Source: a virus. Taken from it: a DNA stretch of 53,268 nucleotides. The stretch spans positions 1 to 53,268 of the IMG/VR virus record IMGVR_UViG_3300035698_004463; one strand, 5' to 3'. Each line of letters opens with the position of its first letter. Positions within the stretch are counted from its first letter, which is position 1. Of the stretch, positions 25,400-35,562 are shown piece by piece. The translations under genes were made by a program, and so were the position numbers. Under the pieces are notes generated by a model. The model was not told where the DNA came from. It saw nothing but the letters and a program-made list of their open reading frames with translations, and did no database searches.

Positions 25400-26407
25400 A
25401 TGCCTAGCGGTGGTTTATATCCAAGATTTTATTTTCGTGATTGGCGGAATGCGGATAAATTTAAGCCTAATGCAACACCGCCTAGGCAGGACTTTCAAGG
25501 GTTCGTGGATTTTTCCTTTAACCCTGATGTCTTATCTATAATAGACGGTTCAGAATTACGGGCACAGGTTAGCAGTTTAGTACAAACTGCTGATTTGCCA
25601 TCTGTTAGTTTTAGAACTGAACAAAAAAACCAATATAATATAAAAAGAATTGCACAAACGGGTATTGATTTTTCTGATGTTAAGATAGAAGTGTTAGATA
25701 CTGTTGACAATGCATGGCTTATTGTATTTATGAAATATTTTGCATTCCATTATGCGCAGCCAAGAAATAGAACTTCTCGTGGAAATGGCACAGTTAGAGA
25801 TCGTGTTGCAACTGGGTACGAGAGCAATCAGTCTACCTTAACTAAATCTTCCACCTTTATGGGCGAATCATTTGATAGTACAGCAGCAGGTTTGGATATT
25901 GGTGCAACCGGTCAATTTATTAATCAGTTATCATTAGTAACATACCATGGAGGTAAAGGTGTAGAATATATTTTATTTAATCCAATTATAAAAGATTTTA
26001 CCCCAGGCAGTATTGACTATAGTAGTAGTGGTGTACGTAAATTTTCGATGACTTTTGAATACGAAAACTTTACAATAAATGAGAAAGTAAATTTTACATT
26101 AGACGGTGCCGATAGAGCAAGATGGGAAGATGCAAATATTGAATTTGGATTTGATGGTAACGACGCTGCAATGAAAGACAGGGTAGTACAACAAAGAGAT
26201 CAAGACTTTTTAGGAACATCTGATAGAGAAGGTAAACTACTTAGAAAAGCACAACCGTCAAGGCACTCCCAATCTTCCAGTGATGGTTTAAATTCTCCAG
26301 CTACTCCTGCAGAACAGGATAAACCAGGCCAAACAGAATTTGCAACGCAAGGTGAATTTAACATTGCTGCAATACAATCAATTACAGACTTACCAAGGCA
26401 ACCATAA
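25400..26407 (+). CDS. Tube-like baseplate protein (gp54/gp48-type candidate)
   Basis: 335 aa. The central region resembles a tube fold: QTADLPSVSFRTEQKNQYNIKRIAQTGIDFSDVKIEVLDTVDNAWLIVFMKY, and later SIDYSSSGVRKFSMTFEYENFTI echoes the C-terminal strand of gp19. The last 70 residues are polar and disordered (SRHSQSSSDGLNSPATPAEQ). A second tube-fold protein next to the tube suits a baseplate tube initiator, but assignment to gp54 or gp48 is inference. The stop overlaps the next start. Confidence 0.5.
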   Translation: MPSGGLYPRFYFRDWRNADKFKPNATPPRQDFQGFVDFSFNPDVLSIIDGSELRAQVSSLVQTADLPSVSFRTEQKNQYNIKRIAQTGIDFSDVKIEVLDTVDNAWLIVFMKYFAFHYAQPRNRTSRGNGTVRDRVATGYESNQSTLTKSSTFMGESFDSTAAGLDIGATGQFINQLSLVTYHGGKGVEYILFNPIIKDFTPGSIDYSSSGVRKFSMTFEYENFTINEKVNFTLDGADRARWEDANIEFGFDGNDAAMKDRVVQQRDQDFLGTSDREGKLLRKAQPSRHSQSSSDGLNSPATPAEQDKPGQTEFATQGEFNIAAIQSITDLPRQP

Positions 26408-26841
26408 TGAGTTCTTCACTATATGATACTTTTGGCAACGAAACAAAAAATGAATTATCTGGTGGCACGTTGATAGCATTTTTAAAAGACGCAACTATTA
26501 ATTTTCCACTGCCAGAAGCATCGGCGGCATTTTTAGAAAAATTAGGGGTTTCATCATTAGCATCGTTTGATCCAGCAAAGACTGCTATGATTAATTCTAA
26601 GCTAATTAAGATAGGATTTAGCAAAGCAAATGCAACTGCATTGACTCCTGTGTTGATGCAAGTATCCAAGTCTCAGGGTATTGATCCTTTAGATTTTTTT
26701 GAAATAAACCAAAACGCACTAAACTTGACACTGGATACTTACAAGGCAATCAATGTTATGCGACCAGTAGGAAGCAGGGTTAATATTTTAGCTCCTATAG
26801 TAAATGCTTCTAGCAAAATAGGATCATTGATTAAACCATAA
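26407..26841 (+). CDS. Unknown protein between tube-like gene and gp4 (144 aa)
   Basis: Helical, mostly hydrophobic and neutral, with Ala/Leu/Ser-rich segments (LPEASAAFLEKLGVSSLASF, ANATALTPVLMQVSKSQG) and INVMRPVGSRV near the end. No signal peptide or catalytic motif. Start and stop codons overlap both neighbours (ATGA, TAATG), so it is coupled to tail and head-completion genes. Possibly a tail assembly factor. Confidence 0.5.
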   Translation: MSSSLYDTFGNETKNELSGGTLIAFLKDATINFPLPEASAAFLEKLGVSSLASFDPAKTAMINSKLIKIGFSKANATALTPVLMQVSKSQGIDPLDFFEINQNALNLTLDTYKAINVMRPVGSRVNILAPIVNASSKIGSLIKP

Positions 26842-27326
26842 TGGCTGCATACTCTAAAGGAAAATACTTACCAAAAAATGCATCTAAATACGTAGGCGAT
26901 AAAATTCCAACATATAGAAGTTCTTGGGAAGCAAAGTTCATGGAATTTTGCGATGAACATCCTAACATTTTATCATGGGCAAGTGAAAACGTAAAAATAC
27001 CATATGTAAACCCGTTAACAGGCAATATATCAAATTACATTCCAGATTTTATGGTACAGTATATAGATGTAGCTGGAAACGAACACGTTGAGTTAATAGA
27101 AGTAAAGCCAGCAAGCCAATCAACCAACGAAGCAGCCCGCTCAGACAAAGATAAAATTGAAGTAGCAATAAACGCAGCTAAATGGGAAAGCGCAGCAGGT
27201 TGGGCGGCTCAGCGCGGCATACGGTTTAAAGTTATCAATGAAGACCAAATATTTAAAGGCAAACCACCACGTAACAAAAAGGCAAGAGTAACCCGCTCAA
27301 AGAAAAAACCACGCAAACTTAAATAG
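26841..27326 (+). CDS. 4: Head completion protein, T4 gp4-like (PD-(D/E)xK fold)
   Basis: 161 aa. SKYVGDKIPTYRSSWEAKFMEFCDEHPNILSWASE (15-49), VKIPYVNPLTG, YIPDF (66-70) and LIEVKP (85-90) match phage gp4. The nuclease-type residues E30, D69 and E87-x-K89 are all present. In T4, gp4 (also called 50) is needed before tails can join filled heads. Basic C-terminal tail (NKKARVTRSKKKPRKLK). Ends the tube operon. Confidence 0.82.
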   Translation: MAAYSKGKYLPKNASKYVGDKIPTYRSSWEAKFMEFCDEHPNILSWASENVKIPYVNPLTGNISNYIPDFMVQYIDVAGNEHVELIEVKPASQSTNEAARSDKDKIEVAINAAKWESAAGWAAQRGIRFKVINEDQIFKGKPPRNKKARVTRSKKKPRKLK

Positions 27327-27340
27327 CAGATAGATATATT

Positions 27341-27436
27341 ATGCGATCTTACGAATTATTAGAAGACAAACAGGCTCAGAATAGATCAAATCTATTTAAT
27401 ATATCGCTGAATATTGCTAAATACTATTATGACTAA
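27341..27436 (+). CDS. Possible 31-aa ORF
   Basis: MRSYELLEDKQAQNR, ending IAKYYYD. Its N-terminus resembles the 15-aa ORF at 52990 (MRYYEL) and contains an L-L-E/D protease-like site. It overlaps the small-terminase start. No SD. Could be chance. Confidence 0.3.
   Translation: MRSYELLEDKQAQNRSNLFNISLNIAKYYYD
27416..27423 (+). promoter_or_regulatory. Late-box variant GCTAAATA, 5 nt from gp16 start (leaderless)
   Basis: Spacer CTATT, then ATG at 27429. The same GCTAAATA-N5-ATG occurs at 40922-40937. Confidence 0.65.
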
Positions 27437-27941
27437 AAAATTAGAAGAATTTTTTGATGTTCCTCCTATAGACAAAGCAACACCAATAACTAGTCCAATA
27501 GTGGACATTGCAAGTAATATTGCTAGCGATGTAGAAATAGTCGATAACGGACTATCAATATCAGAAAAAATTAACACAGCATTAAAACAAATAAAAAGCC
27601 AAGACGACCATTCTGCTGAAATGGACGACATATCAAAGAAAGCATTAGATAGTTATTCGCAACTTATGTCGTTAGGTATGAATGTGAGCGACATGGCAGC
27701 AGGCAAAATATTTGCAGAAGCTAGTACATTTTTAAAACTTGCGCTTGAATCAAGTGATGCAAAGGCACGAACTAGAGCAACCGAGTTAGACTTGATGCTT
27801 AAAAAGCTTAGGATTGATCGAATGAGTAGTCCTGGTGGTGATAATACTGAAGAGCTAGGGGCTACACAGGTATTTGATCGTAATGACTTGCTAAAAATCA
27901 TGAAAGCTACTCCTCCAGCCCTGCCTCCAAAAACCCCATAA
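27429..27941 (+). CDS. 16: Small terminase subunit, T4 gp16-like
   Basis: 170 aa from the ATG; an in-frame TTG 15 nt upstream would put its start inside the promoter. MTKKLEEFFDVPP, then the helical core DDISKKALDSYSQLMSLGMNVSDMAAGKIFAEASTFLKLALESSDAKARTRATELDLMLKKLRIDRM, like other T4-type small terminases. It forms a ring that recognises DNA and stimulates the large subunit. The large terminase lies 1.9 kb downstream with three probable core genes in between, an unusual separation. Confidence 0.68.
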   Translation: MTKKLEEFFDVPPIDKATPITSPIVDIASNIASDVEIVDNGLSISEKINTALKQIKSQDDHSAEMDDISKKALDSYSQLMSLGMNVSDMAAGKIFAEASTFLKLALESSDAKARTRATELDLMLKKLRIDRMSSPGGDNTEELGATQVFDRNDLLKIMKATPPALPPKTP

Positions 27942-27970
27942 CTATAGTACGTCCAATTTTATCATAAAAT

Positions 27971-27978
27971 GATAAATA
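27971..27978 (+). promoter_or_regulatory. Late promoter box GATAAATA
   Basis: Exact box followed by GTTGTTAA, 22 nt before ATG 28001. It overlaps a perfect palindrome TTTATCAT-AAA-ATGATAAA (27958-27976). Confidence 0.78.
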
Positions 27979-28000
27979 GTTGTTAACGACGGAGTTGAAT

Positions 28001-28693
28001 ATGGAACTTAAAGACTACATTACTGAATCATTTAATAGTGAATACGGGTATAGAATCAAAATTGCAGCAGACTGCAATGAAGAGTCTATGACTCGACTAG
28101 AGGCATGCTTGCAAAAATATGATCTTGTTAGTGCTACCAAATGGTCGCGCAGCCCAATTGAAGAAAACCCATCAGAATTTGTACGTAGAAAAGGCGTAAA
28201 TTTTGTAAGTGAAGTATGCACATCAGATGTTATTCTCAAATACCCAGTAAACGATAGAATTTTAGAAGTTTGGCTATCAGCCAATATGGGAGTAGAGTTT
28301 GATAGAGTTATTGCGTATGGAATTAAAGATCCACGCACAGCAGAAAGCGAACGCTCAGCTGAAAGAGTAAGAACTGATAAAGATCGTTACGTTACTCAGG
28401 ACGACGCATTGCTTAATGATGAAAATATGGAACACTATACAGCACAGCAAGAAGGCATTGAAGATATGCCTATGTTTGGAGAAGCACATACAAAGTTGTT
28501 TCTAGAAGAATTAGCAAAAATTAAAGCTGAAAAGGGCGCAGATTATTTTCGCAGATATCCGTCTAAAGGCGACATAATGGGCGATACGCACAGAGCATAT
28601 TGGGACTCGTTACATAACGGTGTTAACATGGGCAAAGGCGCAGAAGGCGCTAAAGAAGTCGACGTTATATCACAATCAAGCAGGAGAAACTAA
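28001..28693 (+). CDS. Probable head-associated protein with capsid-targeting-like N-terminus (230 aa)
   Basis: The ATG with GGAG upstream is taken as start. N-terminus MELKDYITES resembles T4 capsid-targeting sequences (short amphipathic start followed by a gp21-type I/L-x-E site: I-T-E at 7-9). Rest: ATKWSRSPIEENPSEF, VWLSANMGVEFDRVIAYG, and a charged C-terminal half (MEHYTAQQEGIEDMPMFGEAH, YFRRYPSKGDIMG). No enzyme motif. It lies between small and large terminase genes and is coupled to the next gene (TAATG), suiting a prohead core role. Confidence 0.5.
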   Translation: MELKDYITESFNSEYGYRIKIAADCNEESMTRLEACLQKYDLVSATKWSRSPIEENPSEFVRRKGVNFVSEVCTSDVILKYPVNDRILEVWLSANMGVEFDRVIAYGIKDPRTAESERSAERVRTDKDRYVTQDDALLNDENMEHYTAQQEGIEDMPMFGEAHTKLFLEELAKIKAEKGADYFRRYPSKGDIMGDTHRAYWDSLHNGVNMGKGAEGAKEVDVISQSSRRN

Positions 28694-28998
28694 TGTCATA
28701 TACTATGCCATCATTTAGAGAATTACAAGAAACATTAGCTAGATTACAAGAAGCTAAAATATGCGCCCAGTGTGGAATGGCCGATTGTCCTTGCCCTGAA
28801 GGTGAATGCACATGTGAAGAGCCAGTTGATGAAGCAGCTAAACCAGATTTTTTGGATGTTGATAGCGATGGTGACGAAAAGGAACCAATGAAGAAAGCAA
28901 TCAAAGATAAGAAAAAGAAAACAAAAACGAACGAAAGTATAGACGTTGATGTAGCAAAAGCAATTAAGCAATTAGCAATATTAACTGAAGGTAAATAA
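28693..28998 (+). CDS. Small core-type protein with CPCPEGECTC module (101 aa)
   Basis: MSYTMPSFRELQETLARLQE gives two L-Q-E protease-like sites at 11-13 and 18-20. The second is followed at once by a Cys module CAQCGMADCPCPEGECTCEE (24-43), likely metal-binding. Nearly the same module occurs in the protein at 31483. Then an acidic DVDSDGDEKEPMKKA segment (partly like an EF-hand or dockerin loop), a Lys-rich stretch (KDKKKKTKTN), and I-L-T-E near the end. Confidence 0.55.
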   Translation: MSYTMPSFRELQETLARLQEAKICAQCGMADCPCPEGECTCEEPVDEAAKPDFLDVDSDGDEKEPMKKAIKDKKKKTKTNESIDVDVAKAIKQLAILTEGK

Positions 28999-28999
28999 A

Positions 29000-29863
29000 A
29001 TGTCTGACATGCACAAGCTGTTAAGAATAATGCGCGAACACGATATCCGAGAAAAAAAGATAGAAGAGGGCATTACTGATGGGCCAACAGAAACCTGTCC
29101 TGGGTGCGGCGGCGAAGGCAACGTTGCTATGCAGCGATGTGGTGTATGTGGTGGCTCTGGTGCAGTAGTTGATCTTGAAGAAGATGGAGTAGATGATCGC
29201 CAAAACAGAGATGCATTGTATGACTATATGGAAAATGACAAGTCGCTTGCAGGCTTGGATGAAGAAGAGTTCCATGACCTTGTAGACGAAATTGCCAACA
29301 TAGCTAATCCAGAATTATTGTTTAGTCCTGACTATGCAACAGATACTGGTGCAACTATCGATATTAACGATGAATACTACGCCAAGCTTAAACAAAAAGT
29401 AGAAAGTGGCGCGGCAGGTTATGAAGATGATGGGCAGCCTACAGAGTACGAAGAATATCAAGATTTCATGGGTGGAGATGACTGGGATCACGGACAGTAT
29501 GACGAAAGCCTAGAAGAATCTCCTAGTCGTGTGGAAGCTGAACCCAAAGATAAAAATAAAGTAAAAGAAAACTATGGGTGTACGTCTAGTGATGGTAGTA
29601 TGGCCGAAGAACACGTAACATATACCCAAACAAAACGACAAGGTGATGCAAGTATAACAGTTACCGCAAATGCAACAAATATGGAAGAACTGCATGCCAT
29701 GCTTAAATTAGCAGGCATTGATAGTAATGAGTCAAGTCAAACTTCAGACCCAACTGTTATAATAGCACAAGAAGAACCAGAACACAACAATGACCAAGGT
29801 GATGCAAAAGCAGCACTCATTAACAAATTACAGCAAAGCCTTAATCAAAAGTTTAATCTATAG
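29000..29863 (+). CDS. Core-type protein with DnaJ-like CxxCxGxG repeats (287 aa)
   Basis: Starts 1 nt after the preceding stop. The N-terminal helix MHKLLRIMREHDIREKKIEE ends in an I-E-E/G protease-like site (21-24). Then two CxxCGGxG modules follow (CPGCGGEG 33-40 and CGVCGGSG 47-54), the pattern of a DnaJ zinc centre but with only two of four repeats. The remainder is very acidic (EDGVDDRQNRD, YEDDGQPTEYEEYQDFMGGDDWD) with a C-terminal QQSLNQKFNL. Probably a head-core or internal protein; function unknown. Confidence 0.5.
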   Translation: MSDMHKLLRIMREHDIREKKIEEGITDGPTETCPGCGGEGNVAMQRCGVCGGSGAVVDLEEDGVDDRQNRDALYDYMENDKSLAGLDEEEFHDLVDEIANIANPELLFSPDYATDTGATIDINDEYYAKLKQKVESGAAGYEDDGQPTEYEEYQDFMGGDDWDHGQYDESLEESPSRVEAEPKDKNKVKENYGCTSSDGSMAEEHVTYTQTKRQGDASITVTANATNMEELHAMLKLAGIDSNESSQTSDPTVIIAQEEPEHNNDQGDAKAALINKLQQSLNQKFNL

Positions 29864-31465
<1,602 letters not shown>

Positions 31466-31469
31466 AATA

Positions 31470-31477
31470 GATAAATA
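31470..31477 (+). promoter_or_regulatory. Late box GATAAATA, 5 nt from start codon (leaderless)
   Basis: Spacer AGAGT then ATG 31483. Identical geometry to the gp13 gene. Confidence 0.72.
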
Positions 31478-31482
31478 AGAGT

Positions 31483-33273
31483 ATGAGCATAAACATTGGA
31501 TTAGTAGCAGAACGAACATATAATTTACTTAAAGGGTTTGGTTACATTGTACAAAGCCATAACTTACAAGGTGAGGTTGTTATTGACCCTAGTGAGGCAA
31601 CGCGTTTTATGGTTGATTCTCCAAACATTTTAGTTAGAATAGACCCATCAGACAAATCACTTACTCTTAACACAAGCGAAGATTTAAGTGATCCTCAATT
31701 ACGCAAGTTACACAAAATGCTTAAACACTTAGCTCAGGATTATTTACTAAATTTTGATTACAATGTATTTGGCAGAACAATTAAACCACATGGCGAACGC
31801 CAAAACATAGCAAAAAACGCGGAGAAAGACATGGCTGATGTAATGGAAGCATTTAACAAAATGTTGAAACTTGCGGGCCTTGCTGAAGCAGATTTTGCCT
31901 TAGACGGTACAATGTCTCAAGGGAACGTAATAGATAGAAAAATCAAACCACAAGGCGAAAGCCAAAACATAGCGCAAAGCGCGGAGAAAGATATGGCAGA
32001 TGCTATTGGGGAAATGAGACAGCTGGCTGGACTTCCGCCACTTAACGAACAAGAATCAACTGTCGATGAAGCAGCAGTTCAATCGGATATTAAAAAGGAC
32101 AGCAAAATAAAAGTTACTGGAGTTAAGGGAATGAAATCCTCTCCATTCACTAAGAAATTTAAAAATATGGCAGCATATGACAAATGGTCAGAGTCAGATG
32201 CCGCAGATGATTTTTCTGTATCCCATGTTGAGAATCTAGATGAAAGCGTAATAGCAGAAGCTAAAGTTTGTGCTAAATGCGGCAAAGAAGATTGTCCGTG
32301 TCCAGAAGGTGAATGTACTTGTGAAGAAGAATCAGTTGAAGAAGGGAATAACATGGCAGATGTAATGGAAGCAAGCCTCAGTAAGATGACTGGCAGTGCA
32401 AAAACTAGCAAGCAACAATTAGAAAATGTTAAAATTGTAGTTAAGCATAAAAATGCAGTTAACGAAGAATCACGCGGTAGCAGAAGTCGAAACATCCATA
32501 GCATTTTTATAGAACGAGCAGGTGAGCGGTTTAAGATGCAAGAAAATAATTTGCAAGCAGCGCGGGCAATGGCCCGACACATATCAATGGGTGGTGAAAT
32601 GCATGACTCTGTTGGCGTGGCTATTAACGAGATGGCTACAGAAAGTAAAAAAATGAAAGAATTTGTCCGTTACGTAAGTGTATCCAAACTAATCAACGAA
32701 GACAATGCAGCATATATGCAACTTGCTGTAGACCATATTAGTGAAATTAAAGGAAAATTTAAAAAATTAAGTGGCAGTAACACTTATAAGCAAATGGCTG
32801 AAAATATTCAAAATATAGAACCAAGCCCAATTTTAGAAGATAATGACGATATAGAATACATGTTTACTGAAACGCATTTTGATTCTAAAGTAGCAAATGT
32901 TATGAGTAATTTAACATCATTAAGCTATAAGAAAAAAGCATTTGAAACTTATATCAATACAGCTATTAAAAAGGAAAGCTTTGATAACTTAGCAACAACA
33001 CTTCAGGAAAATGATGCTATTGAATTCACAACACCACATGCCCAACTTAGCCACCAAGTTTCACAACTAGGACACTCAGCAGTAGATGAACAGTTAGGTG
33101 CATACTTGCACAATGTAAGCTCTAAAATAAACAATGGCGGTGGGTTATCACAACACGAATATAGCACCATTAAAAGTTGCTTATCGGTAGCAAGTGGTAA
33201 GACAGGTGCACCGGAACCAATACAAAGTGTGACAGAGTCATATGAGGCATTTTTTGCCCAATATGATTGTTAA
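31483..33273 (+). CDS. Large repeat-containing core-type protein with CPCPEGECTC module (596 aa)
   Basis: N-terminal 95 residues form a compact alpha/beta domain (AERTYNLLKGFGYIVQSH, IRIDPSDKSLTLN-like). Two tandem repeats follow: IKPHGERQNIAKNAEKDMADVMEAF...LAGLAEA (100-136) and IKPQGESQNIAQSAEKDMADAIGEM...LAGLPPLNE (154-189), each ending in an L-x-E site. MADVMEA occurs a third time at 291-297. The Cys module (263-280) is preceded by I-A-E/A. The C-terminal half is helical. Sites and repeats suggest a head-core protein cut into peptides during maturation; this is inference. Confidence 0.5.
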   Translation: MSINIGLVAERTYNLLKGFGYIVQSHNLQGEVVIDPSEATRFMVDSPNILVRIDPSDKSLTLNTSEDLSDPQLRKLHKMLKHLAQDYLLNFDYNVFGRTIKPHGERQNIAKNAEKDMADVMEAFNKMLKLAGLAEADFALDGTMSQGNVIDRKIKPQGESQNIAQSAEKDMADAIGEMRQLAGLPPLNEQESTVDEAAVQSDIKKDSKIKVTGVKGMKSSPFTKKFKNMAAYDKWSESDAADDFSVSHVENLDESVIAEAKVCAKCGKEDCPCPEGECTCEEESVEEGNNMADVMEASLSKMTGSAKTSKQQLENVKIVVKHKNAVNEESRGSRSRNIHSIFIERAGERFKMQENNLQAARAMARHISMGGEMHDSVGVAINEMATESKKMKEFVRYVSVSKLINEDNAAYMQLAVDHISEIKGKFKKLSGSNTYKQMAENIQNIEPSPILEDNDDIEYMFTETHFDSKVANVMSNLTSLSYKKKAFETYINTAIKKESFDNLATTLQENDAIEFTTPHAQLSHQVSQLGHSAVDEQLGAYLHNVSSKINNGGGLSQHEYSTIKSCLSVASGKTGAPEPIQSVTESYEAFFAQYDC

Positions 33274-33287
33274 AATAGTACAGAAAA

Positions 33288-33295
33288 GATAAATA
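33288..33295 (+). promoter_or_regulatory. Late promoter box GATAAATA upstream of gp32
   Basis: Exact box 140 nt before the gp32 start, followed by an inverted repeat and then the sigma-70 promoter. A late gp32 transcript would carry a longer leader than the early one. Confidence 0.65.
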
Positions 33296-33298
33296 AAA

Positions 33299-33329
33299 TT
33301 GTTAGAAGATGATTGACATTTTCTAACAA
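33299..33329 (+). promoter_or_regulatory. Inverted repeat around the -35 of the gp32 early promoter
   Basis: TTGTTAGAA (33299-33307) and TTCTAACAA (33321-33329), 9 nt perfect, with TTGACA in the 13-nt loop. Could be an operator for a repressor, or a hairpin at the 5' end of the late transcript. Confidence 0.6.
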
Positions 33330-33341
33330 TAGTAGTATAAT
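33313..33341 (+). promoter_or_regulatory. Sigma-70 promoter (TTGACA-17-TATAAT) for gp32-uvsX-uvsY
   Basis: Fully consensus with ideal spacing. Predicted start near 33348, immediately before a hairpin. Confidence 0.92.
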
Positions 33342-33348
33342 AGGCACA

Positions 33349-33435
33349 GTGATAAAGTTATTGATTTAACGGTTATCACAAAACATGGCATAACAAAAAA
33401 AACAAATAATAATAATAATATGGAGCAGTACAAAC
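33349..33435 (+). promoter_or_regulatory. gp32 mRNA leader: 5' hairpin plus AU-rich tract (autoregulatory candidate)
   Basis: GTGATAA (33349-33355) pairs with TTATCAC (33373-33379), with an inner GTTA/TAAC stem, right at the predicted 5' end. Then comes an unstructured A/U-only stretch (33392-33420, AATAAT repeats) up to the SD GGAG. In T4, gp32 represses its own mRNA by binding from a 5' structure across an A/U-rich leader to the SD; the layout here is the same, with a hairpin in place of the pseudoknot. Confidence 0.6.
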
Positions 33436-34452
33436 ATGGCATCTTTAGCAGAAATGCGAGCAAAACTCGCAGCAATGGAACCACAGAAAGGTGGTGACAA
33501 AAAAGGCAATACCCAAGACAACGCAATATATCCGTTCTGGAATATAGACGACGAAACAACTGATACAATCCGATTCCTTCCCGATTTAGACACAGAAAAT
33601 ACATTTTTCTGGGCTCCTCGTGAAATGATTAGACTTACCTTTGCAGGAGTTAAAGGCGCAGACGAACATAAACCGGTTACAGTACAAGTTCCTTGTATGG
33701 AAATGTGGCCTGGTGAAACTTGTCCAGTGCATGCCGAAATACGTCCTTGGTTTGATGATCCTTCTATGGAAGAAAAGGCACGCAGTTACTGGAAAAAACG
33801 TTCGTATATATTTCAAGGTTTTGTAACAGACAGCAACTTGAAAGAAGATGCTCCTGAAAATCCAATCCGCCGTTTTGTTATCGGTCCTCAGATTTTTAAT
33901 ATCATTAAACGTGCTATTATGGATCCTGATATGGAAAACTCACCAACTGATTACTTAGCTGGTACAGATTTCAAATTAGCAAAAACCTCAAAAGGTAAAT
34001 ACTCTGATTATACATCTAGCTCGTGGGCTCGTAGAGAAACCTCACTTAGCGAAGACCAAGTTGCTGCTATACAAAAGTATAACTTAAATAATTTAAGTGA
34101 TTATTTACCTGCTAAGCCAACACCTGACGGCGTTCGAGCAATTGCTGAAATGTTTGAAGCAAGCGTGGATGGTGAACTTTATGACGTAGAAAAGTGGGGA
34201 CAGTTTTTCCGCCCATGGGGTGTAGATAAGCCTCAAGGACAAGCTGCAACCAGAACGCCTGTACAAGAGTCAGTAGCTGCAAGTATACCTGTTACAGCAA
34301 CATCTACTGCTACTGTAGCAGATGCGAGCTCTAGCAATATACCCTTTGGTGACGATGTTAAGACAGCAGAGGCAGCTACTACGCCAAAAGATGATACTGA
34401 TAAACATGCAGCTATCATGGATCTAATAAAAAACCGCCAAGCTAACTCATAA
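33436..34452 (+). CDS. 32: Single-stranded DNA-binding protein, T4 gp32-like
   Basis: 338 aa. N-terminal cooperativity segment MASLAEMRAKLAAME. Core: DTIRFLPD, Zn-type C87-x8-C96-PVH99 (VPCMEMWPGETCPVHAEI) with H78 as possible fourth ligand, then ARSYWKKRSYIFQGFV (counterpart of the T4 KRKTSYWANILVV strand), FVIGPQIFNIIKRAIMDPDME and GTDFKLAKTSKGKYSDYTSSSW. The C-terminal tail from about 270 is Ala/Thr-rich then acidic, as in gp32 where it contacts replication partners. It coats ssDNA in replication and recombination. First gene of the gp32-uvsX-uvsY operon. Confidence 0.92.
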   Translation: MASLAEMRAKLAAMEPQKGGDKKGNTQDNAIYPFWNIDDETTDTIRFLPDLDTENTFFWAPREMIRLTFAGVKGADEHKPVTVQVPCMEMWPGETCPVHAEIRPWFDDPSMEEKARSYWKKRSYIFQGFVTDSNLKEDAPENPIRRFVIGPQIFNIIKRAIMDPDMENSPTDYLAGTDFKLAKTSKGKYSDYTSSSWARRETSLSEDQVAAIQKYNLNNLSDYLPAKPTPDGVRAIAEMFEASVDGELYDVEKWGQFFRPWGVDKPQGQAATRTPVQESVAASIPVTATSTATVADASSSNIPFGDDVKTAEAATTPKDDTDKHAAIMDLIKNRQANS

Positions 34453-34461
34453 GGATACAAT

Positions 34462-35562
34462 ATGAAACCTTATGATTTAACAAAGTTCAGAACTGGTTTG
34501 ACTAAGAGCATCCAAGGTATTAGTGCTGGATTTCATGACCCTAAAGATTGGATTAGCACTGGAAATTATACACTTAATTACTTAATTAGTGGCGACTTCT
34601 ATAAAGGAATTCCCATGGGTAAGGTTAGTGTGTTCGCTGGCGAATCAGGTTCTGGAAAGAGCTTTATTTGTTCCGGTAACATCATTAAGAATGCACAAGA
34701 TTTAGGCTGTCAAGTAGTATTATTTGATAGTGAAAATGCATTAGATGAAAATTGGCTGCACGCGCTTGGTGTAGATACTACACCAGAAAAACTGTTGAAA
34801 ATTAATGTTAGTATGATTGATGACGTAGCTAAAACTATGGCAGATTTTACTAAAGAATATAAAGCAGCATACGGTGAATTGGCATATGAGGACATGCCAA
34901 AGATGGTATTTGTGGTTGATAGCTTAGGTATGTTATTGACTCCTACAGACGAGGCACAGTTTGAAAGAGGTGACATGAAGGGCGATATGGGACGTAAACC
35001 AAAGGCATTAACTGCTTTAGTTCGCAACACTGTTAACCGCATTGCACCGTATCCAATTGCGCTAATTGCAACAAATCACACATACGCATCACAAGACATG
35101 TTCGACCCAGACGATAAAATCTCGGGTGGACAAGGATTTATATATGCATCAAGTATTGTGGTTGCAATGCAAAAGCGTAAACTTAAGTTAGACGCTGATG
35201 GTAACAAAGTATCAACAGTACAAGGTATTCGAGCTGCATGTAAAGTAATGAAAACACGATACAGTAAGCCGTTTGAATCAGTAGAGGTACAAATACCATA
35301 CGAGTCAGGCATGAGTCCATACAGTGGACTAATTGATATGTTTGAGAAGCGTGGCGTTCTTACTAAATCTGGAAATAGCCTTGAATACGTGTCGCCTGTA
35401 ACTGGTGAAGTTATTAAAGCGTTTAGGAAAAAATGGACTGATGAAAGACTTGATGTAGTAATGTCAGAATGGAATCATGTTCCTGAAGTTGTAGATGAAG
35501 AGTTAGTTGACCCAATTGAAGTTGATACTGATGAAGTATTGGAGGAAAATGACGATGAATAA
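34462..35562 (+). CDS. uvsX: UvsX recombinase
   Basis: 366 aa, RecA/RAD51-type strand-exchange protein. Walker A GESGSGKS (60-67), FDSENALDE, Walker B VFVVDSLGML (about 149-158), L2-region segment PIALIATNHTYASQ and a basic KMLK-free region TRYSKPFESVEVQIPY. The acidic C-tail (EELVDPIEVDTDEVLEENDDE) is typical. It promotes recombination-dependent replication with gp32 and UvsY, both adjacent. SD AAGGA upstream. The end overlaps the next gene by 8 nt. Confidence 0.94.
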   Translation: MKPYDLTKFRTGLTKSIQGISAGFHDPKDWISTGNYTLNYLISGDFYKGIPMGKVSVFAGESGSGKSFICSGNIIKNAQDLGCQVVLFDSENALDENWLHALGVDTTPEKLLKINVSMIDDVAKTMADFTKEYKAAYGELAYEDMPKMVFVVDSLGMLLTPTDEAQFERGDMKGDMGRKPKALTALVRNTVNRIAPYPIALIATNHTYASQDMFDPDDKISGGQGFIYASSIVVAMQKRKLKLDADGNKVSTVQGIRAACKVMKTRYSKPFESVEVQIPYESGMSPYSGLIDMFEKRGVLTKSGNSLEYVSPVTGEVIKAFRKKWTDERLDVVMSEWNHVPEVVDEELVDPIEVDTDEVLEENDDE

